64,000 bases of DNA from Diadophis punctatus similis. Taxonomy: Eukaryota; Chordata; Lepidosauria; Squamata; Dipsadidae. Shown in pieces: positions 60,601 through 64,000 of the stretch. The notes below the pieces were generated by a model. The model ran no database searches. It had not been told where the DNA came from and was given only the letters and a program-made list of their open reading frames with translations. The stretch spans positions 163,944,534 to 164,008,533 of the forward strand of contig JALIGW010000002.1 in NCBI GenBank assembly GCA_023053685.1, given 5' to 3'. Every line of letters starts with the position of its first letter. Position 1 is the stretch's first letter. The translations under genes and the position numbers were made by a program.

Positions 60601-62404
60601 GCAGGTCGATATTCAGTTTAACAGACATAGCAAAGAAGAGATGTCAGTTTTAATTGAATGTCTGTTAGTGTTATATAGCAAAGGATAACTATACAATTTT
60701 GAATAGATGGAAAAAGTAATGTATTTTCCAGACACATTCGTCCAAGGCAGCATTGTAGAGTGGAAGATATAGGTATAATGACTTGCTCCCATAATTCCAG
60801 TGAATGGTCAGAAGATACTTTCATCCTGTCTGCTACTTTAGCCATTGAGATTGCAGCTCTTTAACAAAAGATAGTACAAGCATTTTACACCATAATCTGG
60901 AAACAGAAGTAACCATTTTTTCCATTTAATTTTCTTAACCTATCCTAGCTTTCCATTTCTTTCTTGCATTATTCATGATTTTAAGATTTCTCCTTCAATA
61001 GTAGAAATGAAAGATTTCCTGTAATATCACAGCAGTGCAGTTCAGTGTTGATTGGAGACTTTTGGATGGAAAGTAGCAAACTACACTTGCAGGGAATGTA
61101 GTTACTAGATGTCAACTGTTTTTAGGCAGTTTTCATCTACATATTACTCTTGGCAGTCTTAGTAGAATTGATTTTCCATAGCCATCGATATTTTGAAAGA
61201 CTACATTCTTTTTTAGAAATTTGAAACAATTATATTTGGCTAATTTTATGTTCATTTATTTGATACAGTGCCTTGAACCATGTAACAGTAACTTGTAATT
61301 TTTAAGCAACAGAATTAAATGGTGATAGGATTTGTTTCAAAGATTATTAAGGCTGTTATTTTGGAACTAATTAAGCAGGTGAAGTAACTCACCTCAGTTA
61401 TATACAACTTGAAATGTAACTGGATCATGTACTAGATGAGGAATTGTGTTCCAGTAAAATGGGTTGTTATTTGAATGGGCTAGAACTTCTGTAGGTAACA
61501 AAATTGTCATGCTTATCAATTTTCTTTCTAGGAATAGCTGGATAATGCTGTAGATCTCCTATATGTGCCATTTTGGAATGACAAGATCTATGCTTTTACA
61601 ATTTCGGATATATAGAAGCTGTATTTCCATGTACAGACTGTATATTGAAAATAAACATACATACAAACAAGCAGCCTATGTGGCAATGTTATACTGTTAT
61701 CTGTGAATCTTAGTGCCTGTCTTATACTATCAACTTACATATATTTGATTTTGGGCTGTAAATGTTAATTTCATGAGAGCAACTTCAGATGATAGAACTA
61801 ATATACAGTGTAAACTGGTTTAGTTTATCACTTTTCTGCTGTACATTATCTATATAGTGTATCTGAAGTAGTATTTTAGTGCCCTTTACTAAAATATATT
61901 AGGAGTATGATTCTCTTCTGTACACATAGGAGACATGTGAAAAGTCTGTTTTTAAATATTTAAACCATGACTTGATCTACTTGTGATGCAGTATTTGAAA
62001 CTGGCAATATGCAAAATTGTTTAGGTATACTTAATTAATTCAAAAGGATCCTCAACTAAAAATACTTAATGATTGGCAGCTTGAGCATAATTGATCTTCC
62101 ATGGAATTTGATATGGCTGCCAAATTAACAGTGTTGACCTGTCAAAAAAAGCTGGTGGCTGGGTGCGGTTTTCTCTGAAAAGTAGGGTTCTTGCATGCTT
62201 TTCTCTTGGTGCATAAATGGGATACTCAACCTTGGGGGCACTACTGTCAGTAACTGAATAAACCACTTATCAAGTGGAAGATCAGTCTTAATTTTGAATG
62301 GAATAGATTTCTTTCCTATTGAAATCATAATCTCTCTTAAGATTTCCCACTCGGTTGGCTCTTTCCAAATATCAAAGTGTTTTGTTTGTTTTCCAGGTTT
62401 TTGA
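24544..62404 (+). CDS. CSNK1A1: Casein kinase 1 alpha, spliced gene of 10 constitutive coding exons plus one alternative exon
   Basis: Serine/threonine kinase of the CK1 family. Family knowledge: it is the priming kinase for beta-catenin (Ser45) in the destruction complex, and also acts in p53, circadian and splicing-factor control, in cytosol and nucleus. Joining 24544-24666, 25483-25589, 38445-38571, 41763-41861, 47446-47585, 49734-49812, 52850-52924, 53494-53600, 54473-54621 and 62397-62404 gives an open frame of 337 residues, the usual vertebrate length. Visible motifs are the glycine loop GSGSFG (about residues 24-29), VAVK with Lys46, catalytic HRDIKPDN (Asp136), and DFG (Asp157-Gly159). 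Every intron is GT-AG. Exon L at 43960-44043 adds 28 residues after residue 152. The start has a strong context (gccATGG). The C-terminal tail is Gln/Ser/Lys-rich. I see no frameshift or stop, so this is an intact functional gene. Confidence 0.98.
24667..25482 (+). other. CSNK1A1 intron 1
   Basis: 816 bp. The first 230 bp are still CpG-rich. Then a C-run followed by an A-run at 25241-25258. No transposon recognised. Confidence 0.9.
25483..25589 (+). CDS. CSNK1A1: CSNK1A1 exon 2 (residues 42-77, phase 0 to 2)
   Basis: Starts after acceptor tccactgtag and ends at donor gtaaga. It encodes [14 protein letters not shown] through GGVGIPHIR. It carries the ATP-anchoring lysine in VAVK (Lys46) and the start of the N-lobe helix. 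The last codon (AG|G, Arg) is split with exon 3. Confidence 0.98.
25590..31384 (+). other. CSNK1A1 intron 2, left part, mostly unique
   Basis: C-runs and a G-run at 25757-25828, a perfect 23-bp inverted repeat at 27044-27096, (TTTA)n at 28781-28797, and a T-run at 29982-29998. I recognise no transposon and no exon. The whole intron runs to 38444. Confidence 0.8.
27044..27096. other. Perfect 23-bp inverted repeat with 7-nt loop
   Basis: Arms 27044-27066 and 27074-27096 are exact reverse complements around tcatgcc. Confidence 0.9.
31385..31565. repeat. Possible diverged Tc1/mariner-type MITE
   Basis: tgttccttgagttacaacta and later pieces (tgagatcatgtgaacaaaat) resemble the interior of the TA-flanked MITE family at 5409. 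The ends are not clear. Confidence 0.35.
31829..31963. mobile_element. Palindromic hAT MITE, TSD gtataggg
   Basis: 135-bp near-perfect inverted repeat: caggggtaggcaaagttggc faces gccaactttgcctacccctg, with arms of about 50 bp or more around a short centre. Flanked by gtataggg (31821-31828, 31964-31971). Confidence 0.9.
31972..32725. mobile_element. hAT element, TSD gtataggg, with nested L2-like tail
   Basis: Ends caatgatggtgaacctttt and gtaggtttgctatcacgg, flanked by gtataggg (31964-31971, 32726-32733). 32050-32397 is an inserted LINE 3' end. The right part (32398-32725) has repeated caccggccagatggtctt-like motifs in both orientations. Confidence 0.85.
32050..32397 (+). mobile_element. L2-like LINE 3' end nested in the hAT
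   Basis: Carries ggagagccttctctgtggcg, ccaccttgttggccttccag and the terminal gtgagccacccaaagtcc... followed by aaataaataaat. The same 3' end is seen reversed at 34510-35105. Confidence 0.7.
32801..34099 (+). other. Intron 2, AT-rich, nothing recognised
   Basis: A (TTTA)n-like run at 33950-33975. No exon or defined repeat. Confidence 0.5.
34100..34340 (-). mobile_element. RTE-BovB-like LINE 3' remnant
   Basis: The minus strand encodes [17 protein letters not shown] and later [12 protein letters not shown], matching the layout of the BovB C-terminus (LGKxEGKRRRGR..RWLD ... DRxxWR) from memory. Decayed. Confidence 0.65.
34510..35105 (-). mobile_element. L2-like LINE 3' end
   Basis: The minus strand encodes [20 protein letters not shown] and [14 protein letters not shown], the conserved C-terminal region of L2-clade proteins. 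It then runs to the gccgcccagagtcc... 3' UTR end with a (TTTA)n tail at 34510-34555. Frameshifted near 34890. Confidence 0.8.
35164..35475. mobile_element. hAT element, TSD tactaggc
   Basis: Ends caggggtcagcaacctt and gggttgctgacccctg, flanked by perfect tactaggc (35156-35163, 35476-35483). The interior has a roughly 65-bp direct duplication (gaccggaagtc..., about 35235-35300 and 35301-35365). Confidence 0.9.
35484..36123 (+). other. Intron 2, AT-rich, nothing recognised
   Basis: No exon or defined repeat seen. Confidence 0.5.
36126..38099. mobile_element. TA-flanked fold-back MITE, 2.0 kb (Tc1/mariner-type ends)
   Basis: Ends ccgtgtttccctgaaaataa and ttattttcagggaaacatgg, with TA on both sides. 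The CpG-rich interior is a chain of separate hairpins: about 36320-36470, 36538-36719, 36808-37310 and 37550-37860. A related element in the opposite orientation is at 50114-51349. Open frames inside (up to 180 codons) are palindrome artefacts. Confidence 0.8.
38102..38444 (+). other. End of intron 2
   Basis: Unique sequence leading into the exon 3 acceptor. Confidence 0.6.
38445..38571 (+). CDS. CSNK1A1: CSNK1A1 exon 3 (residues 77-119)
   Basis: Acceptor tctctgcag, donor gtatgt. It encodes [20 protein letters not shown] to the segment ending in LMLADQ. This is the hinge region ([13 protein letters not shown]), highly conserved across CK1. It follows a 12.9-kb intron packed with repeats. Confidence 0.98.
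38572..39788 (+). other. CSNK1A1 intron 3, left part
   Basis: AT-rich, with a (TTTA)n run at 39764-39784. Nothing else recognised. Confidence 0.6.
39789..40677 (-). repeat. Squamate tRNA-derived SINE, interrupted by a hAT
   Basis: 39789-39829 (ataccgcctcacagtgcaag) and 40490-40677 (gtttacaccagtaagc ... gctgtgccacctcgg). On the minus strand it starts with an A-box-like ggtggc(a/g)cag and has the B-box-like gttcaaatctc, as in intact copies at 49901 and 53070. Confidence 0.8.
39830..40481. mobile_element. hAT element nested in a SINE, TSD ctctaagc/ctctaacg
   Basis: Ends cagcggttctcaacctgggg and ggttgggaaccgctg. The left flank ctctaagc (39822-39829) matches the intact SINE; the right copy is ctctaacg (40482-40489), two bases changed. 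The interior has one perfect-looking hairpin (39949-40016, tttaccctctgcgcatg...) and a larger one centred near 40165. Confidence 0.85.
40678..41762 (+). other. CSNK1A1 intron 3, right part
   Basis: (AAAT)n at 41532-41550. Otherwise no repeat recognised. Confidence 0.55.
41763..41861 (+). CDS. CSNK1A1: CSNK1A1 exon 4 (residues 120-152, catalytic loop)
   Basis: A 99-nt exon in phase 0/0, with acceptor gtttacag and donor gtcagt. It encodes [20 protein letters not shown] to [16 protein letters not shown] contains the catalytic base Asp136. It ends at Lys152, the known junction where the alternative L insert enters. Confidence 0.98.
41862..43959 (+). other. CSNK1A1 intron 4 (exon 4 to exon L)
   Basis: No transposon recognised over 2.1 kb, unlike the neighbouring introns. 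Confidence 0.6.
43960..44043 (+). CDS. CSNK1A1: CSNK1A1 alternative exon L (28 residues)
   Basis: An 84-nt in-frame cassette between exons 4 and 5, acceptor tttgttcag, donor gtctga (weaker than the neighbouring donors). It reads [13 protein letters not shown], then [15 protein letters not shown]. This is the vertebrate L insert: PVGKRKR is its basic nuclear-localisation stretch, and the insert sits just before the DFG segment. Phase 0 at both ends means it can be skipped or included without shifting the frame, giving the 337 or 365 residue forms. The weak donor fits regulated inclusion (inference). Confidence 0.93.
44044..47445 (+). other. CSNK1A1 intron between exon L and exon 5
   Basis: 3.4 kb, AT-rich, no recognisable transposon. 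A short (TTAT/TTGC)n run near 46440-46465. Like the intron before exon L, it looks depleted of repeats. Confidence 0.6.
47446..47585 (+). CDS. CSNK1A1: CSNK1A1 exon 5 (residues 153-199, DFG and activation loop)
   Basis: Acceptor ctattttaaag, donor gtaagt, 140 nt. It encodes [20 protein letters not shown] through INAHLGIEQ and the first two bases of Ser (AG|T). It contains the metal-binding DFG (Asp157) and the CK1-specific substrate-binding [13 protein letters not shown] motif. Confidence 0.98.
47586..48089 (+). other. CSNK1A1 intron 5, left part
   Basis: Unique AT-rich sequence. Nothing recognised. Confidence 0.5.
48090..48870 (-). mobile_element. Unclassified CpG-rich retroposon-like block
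   Basis: Read on the minus strand it begins with a CpG-rich set of diverged tandem units (each with gcgcgag..., aattcggctctcccag, cagcgccg) at about 48870-48590, continues through GC-rich single-copy sequence, and ends in an A-rich tail (T-run at 48090-48104 on +). The layout suggests a retroposon, but I recognise neither the family nor a TSD. Confidence 0.45.
48871..49733 (+). other. CSNK1A1 intron 5, right part
   Basis: Unique AT-rich sequence. Nothing recognised. Confidence 0.5.
49734..49812 (+). CDS. CSNK1A1: CSNK1A1 exon 6
   Basis: Acceptor ttttcctcag, donor gtatgt, 79 nt. It completes the split Ser codon and encodes [20 protein letters not shown] then PWQGLK. This is the CK1 F-helix region ([10 protein letters not shown]), a structural hallmark of the C-lobe. 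Confidence 0.98.
49901..50104 (-). repeat. Squamate tRNA-derived SINE
   Basis: On the minus strand: A-box-like tgccgcagtggtta, B-box-like gttcaaatctc, then ggctgagtc-type middle and the 3' tail gtatataagtctaagtgcta ending in repeated ttgcta. Full length or close to it. Confidence 0.8.
50114..51349. mobile_element. TA-flanked fold-back MITE, second copy (1.24 kb)
   Basis: Ends ccgtgtttccccgaaaataa and ttattttcggggaaacacgg, TA on both sides. Shares hairpin modules with 36126-38099 (e.g. cctacctgacacttgtagct, gaagcccattgtaaaa), but the outer flanking modules are in reverse order, so the two copies are in opposite orientation. The 338-codon open frame across it is an artefact of GC-rich inverted repeats. 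Confidence 0.82.
51473..51862. mobile_element. hAT element, TSD gtgtaaag/atgtaaag
   Basis: Ends cagtgatggcaaaccttttt and acaggttcgccatcacgg, with 8-bp flanks differing at one base (51465-51472, 51863-51870). Same family as 31972-32725. The interior has repeated gtgcatgcacgc motifs. Confidence 0.82.
51871..52728 (+). other. CSNK1A1 intron 6, right part
   Basis: A (TG)n/(AG)n run at 52054-52080 and a C-run at 52529-52537. GC-rich stretch 52540-52728 probably belongs to the repeat ending at 52810. Confidence 0.5.
52729..52810. repeat. Truncated Tc1/mariner-type repeat (right end only)
   Basis: cctaggtgcatcttacggtc and ttatagtacaaaaaatacgg then TA: the standard right end of an abundant TA-flanked repeat. 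No matching left end found. Confidence 0.6.
52850..52924 (+). CDS. CSNK1A1: CSNK1A1 exon 7
   Basis: A 75-nt phase 0/0 exon. Acceptor ttttctgcag, donor gtacaa. It encodes [20 protein letters not shown] then EVLCK, the basic [12 protein letters not shown] segment of the C-lobe. It begins only about 40 nt downstream of the right end of a Tc1/mariner-type repeat (52810), so the branch point and pyrimidine tract of this exon lie next to transposon sequence. Confidence 0.98.
52925..53493 (+). other. CSNK1A1 intron 7 with a SINE
   Basis: 569 bp, of which 53070-53294 is a SINE. The remainder is unique. Confidence 0.7.
53070..53294 (-). repeat. Squamate tRNA-derived SINE
   Basis: Minus strand: ccgaggtggcgcagcgg (A-box region), gttcaaatctc (B-box), ggctgagtc..., and a 3' end near ggtatataaatctc. 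Serves as the intact reference for the hAT-interrupted copy at 39789-40677. Confidence 0.8.
53494..53600 (+). CDS. CSNK1A1: CSNK1A1 exon 8
   Basis: Acceptor ctgtttacag, donor gttagt, 107 nt. It encodes [20 protein letters not shown] through LRQLFRILF plus a split Arg codon. C-terminal helices of the kinase domain. Confidence 0.98.
53601..54472 (+). other. CSNK1A1 intron 8
   Basis: 872 bp, no recognised repeat. Confidence 0.7.
54473..54621 (+). CDS. CSNK1A1: CSNK1A1 exon 9 with alternative GC donor (S region 54586-54621)
   Basis: Acceptor accttctgcag, donor gttagt, 149 nt. It encodes [20 protein letters not shown], then a Gln/Ser/Thr tail ending in DKSKNNLK. Inside the exon, 36 nt before the GT donor, lies acag|gcaagc, a good GC-type 5' splice site. 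Using it would remove exactly 12 residues in frame, matching the size of the known CK1-alpha S variation. If the GT donor is not used the frame stops at once (GGT TAG), giving a tail that lacks only the final Phe. Confidence 0.96.
54622..57100 (+). other. CSNK1A1 intron 9, left part
   Basis: Mostly unique. Holds an unexplained 87-codon open frame (54761-55024) starting 139 nt after exon 9. No recognised transposon. Confidence 0.6.
57101..57150 (+). repeat. SINE 3' tail fragment
   Basis: atggctgtaaagcactgtga then gtatataagtctaagtgcta: the 3' end of the SINE family seen at 49901, in + orientation and 5'-truncated. Confidence 0.7.
57151..57867 (+). other. Intron 9, middle, nothing recognised
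   Basis: A (GAAA)n run at 57676-57700. No supported exon. Confidence 0.5.
57868..57940. repeat. Fragment of the TA-flanked MITE (copy C)
   Basis: tgtagtccttgacttacggc matches the left end of the MITE at 5409 and 22786. The right part is missing. Confidence 0.6.
57941..58947 (+). other. Intron 9, nothing recognised
   Basis: The slightly GC-richer part at 57960-58140 lacks coding signs. Confidence 0.5.
58950..59335. mobile_element. TA-flanked MITE (Tc1/mariner type), copy D
   Basis: Ends caggtagtcctcaagttag and gtaaatcgaggactacctg are clear inverted repeats between TA dinucleotides (58948-58949, 59336-59337). The best-preserved copy in the window. Confidence 0.82.
59338..61531 (+). other. 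Intron 9, right part, repeat-poor
   Basis: No transposon recognised. Ends at the candidate alternative acceptor (61520-61531). Confidence 0.55.
61532..61675 (+). other. CSNK1A1: Candidate alternative terminal exon of CSNK1A1
   Basis: A good acceptor (ttttctttctag) at 61520-61531 is followed by an in-phase continuation from exon 9: G|GA ATA GCT GGA TAA, giving tail GIAG then stop at 61543-61545. AATAAA follows at 61650-61655. This would replace the final GF with GIAG. The flanking sequence is free of recognisable repeats. It could be a real alternative 3' end or a chance acceptor. Confidence 0.4.
61676..62396 (+). other. Intron 9, segment before the terminal exon
   Basis: Repeat-poor; may be 3' UTR of the alternative transcript. 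Ends at the acceptor of the terminal exon. Confidence 0.5.
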
Positions 62405-64000
62405 GCATGAAGAAGAGAACAGATGAGGCAGAGCTGAATGGAGCAGGATGTATCACCTCCCAAATCCTAGAAATCTTAGTTCATAAATACACATACCAGT
62501 GGTTGTGGGCAACCATCTACTTGATGTAAAGAACTTGCTTTCAGTATAAACTGGCTCTGGGCAGCACCATTGATGCTGCATCATTGAGTTGTAGCAGCTG
62601 TAATTGTGAATATTACTGAGATAGTTGAACATGGTGTCCAGTTTTCTATTGCATTTTTTCAAGTGGAAAAATTAACCGAGTGGTTGACACACAAGTGGTG
62701 GAGAGAATTGTGCATATGCCAATTTTTGTAACCTTTTTACTTTGAACTACACTGCTTATGAGATCTCATTATTTTGGAAGAATGGCATGAACAAGTCTTC
62801 AGAACAGTTGCGATAATTGTAAATGCTCACAATTGTGCACTCCTGGGTATTCCTCCCTGGTTCTGAAAGTTGTACACTTAAAACATTCATAAACTTGCTG
62901 GTAACTTGAGTGATGTAACAAGCCAGCTATTGTGGTAGTAACCAAAGATTCCAGTTTTAAGCATATGAAAGACTCTGCCTGCTTACCTGTGCATAGAAAT
63001 AACAGCATCTAAAGTGAAGACTTAAGAGAAATTTAGCGACTACTAGATTATCTTTAGGACTTTGCATTAACTCTATAATGTTATTGGTATAAAAGGAGAA
63101 ACAGCATATTTGTCACAAATTTAGTTAACATCCTCCAACTGAAACTATGTAAAAGTTGCTTAGATAAATGTAATCACTGTAAACATCTAGAAGATCTGGG
63201 ATTTTGTTTTTATTTTGAAATGGGAGCATTTTTGTTTACAAGTTCATTAAAAACTAAACTGTTCCTATTAGGAATCTTTTTTTAATTTGCCTTGATAATT
63301 TGCAAACTAAATTAGACGCCACCTTTTTTTAAAATGGCAGTTACAATACCATTTGTTAAAGCAACAGTCCTGTTTCTTAATCATTTTAGATCTAGTGTTG
63401 TAACTCTTCCTCACTTTTGTTTTTAAATAAATTTTGTATTTGTTTTCCTGATGGGGAGGGGCACTCTTGCATTTTTATAATCTGTTGCATTGATACCCAG
63501 TCTGCTGTAACAAGAGATCGGATGAAAATAAAGGAATATTTTCAGACCCATTGCAACAGCTTACAAATCCTGCCATAACTTTGCATTGGCTAGACTGTTT
63601 ATTTTTTGCAGATTTAAAATGAAAGGGTATGAAGGGTATTAAAAAGGAAGAATTTTCTTTCGAGTTCTTGTGACACAAATATGACAGGTTTACTCTTGGT
63701 CTCAGGCAGCCTCTCACATTGGTTACTGGTTACTGCCTTAGGCTATCTTTTCACTTCAATCCAGCTGAAAAATATTCTTACTGCTGGTGATTCATATAAC
63801 AGTGTAACTTATTCCTTTATAGCATGTCAGAATAAATTTTAAAAGTTGTCTGAAAATGCTGCCAGATGCCTATTGTGTACATGGTTTTTTTATGACTTGC
63901 ACACCTCTTCTGTGTTTATCAGATTATGTCCCAGTTCATATTTCAATATGAGACATTGAAGCTCCCTTAAACAACTCCTTTTCCACAAAGCGAATACTTA
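62397..64000 (+). CDS. CSNK1A1: CSNK1A1 terminal exon: last codons and 3' UTR
   Basis: Acceptor gttttccag at 62396. Coding only for the end of the split Gly codon, Phe (62399-62401) and TGA at 62402-62404, giving the family C-terminus KGF. The downstream sequence strongly resembles the CSNK1A1 3' UTR as I remember it from mammals, for example ttgtgggcaaccat (62506 on), ctggctctgggcagc (62551 on) and gactctgcctgctta (62970 on). Candidate poly(A) signals are AATAAA near 63426, 63525 and 63832. The true end may lie at one of these or beyond the window. High conservation suggests microRNA or RNA-binding-protein control (inference). Confidence 0.93.

Overview
This is vertebrate nuclear DNA, most likely from a squamate and probably a snake. 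The evidence is the repeat landscape: CR1-type LINEs with (ATTCT)n tails, RTE/BovB-like LINE ends, L2-like LINE ends, a tRNA-derived SINE of squamate type, many hAT elements with 8-bp target duplications, TA-flanked Tc1/mariner-type MITEs and long microsatellites. The species cannot be fixed from the sequence alone.

One host gene is present: CSNK1A1 (casein kinase 1 alpha), on the + strand, from a CpG-rich promoter near 23.9-24.5 kb to a 3' UTR that runs to about the end of the window. All ten constitutive coding exons are found and join in frame to a 337-residue kinase (residue count from exon lengths). The 84-nt alternative exon L is also present at 43960-44043, giving 365 residues when included. 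A GC donor inside exon 9 explains the known 12-residue C-terminal 'S' variation. A possible extra terminal exon lies at 61532.

Region by region: 1-23.7 kb holds no host gene and is a stack of transposons. These are several hATs, a 5'-truncated L1 (10418-13279) with a complete 16-bp target duplication and two nested insertions, a 2.2-kb fold-back hAT carrying a 0.5-kb purine microsatellite, an old L2 remnant and a 2-kb decayed CR1. 23.7-24.9 kb is the promoter with exon 1. Intron 2 (12.9 kb) contains two hATs inserted side by side at the same 8-bp target, an L2 end, a BovB-like remnant and a 2-kb TA-flanked fold-back MITE. Introns 3-7 hold SINEs, a hAT nested in a SINE, an unclassified CpG-rich retroposon-like block, and a second copy of the fold-back MITE. 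Intron 9 (7.8 kb) is mostly unique sequence with small MITE copies.

I found no previously undescribed biological system. The most interesting points are the CSNK1A1 isoform machinery readable directly from DNA, a TISU-like element that starts a five-codon upstream ORF, repeated hAT insertion at one homologous site in separate CR1 copies, and a pair of related fold-back elements in introns flanking exons 3-6. Comparisons with other species' proteins and repeats are from memory; no database search was run.
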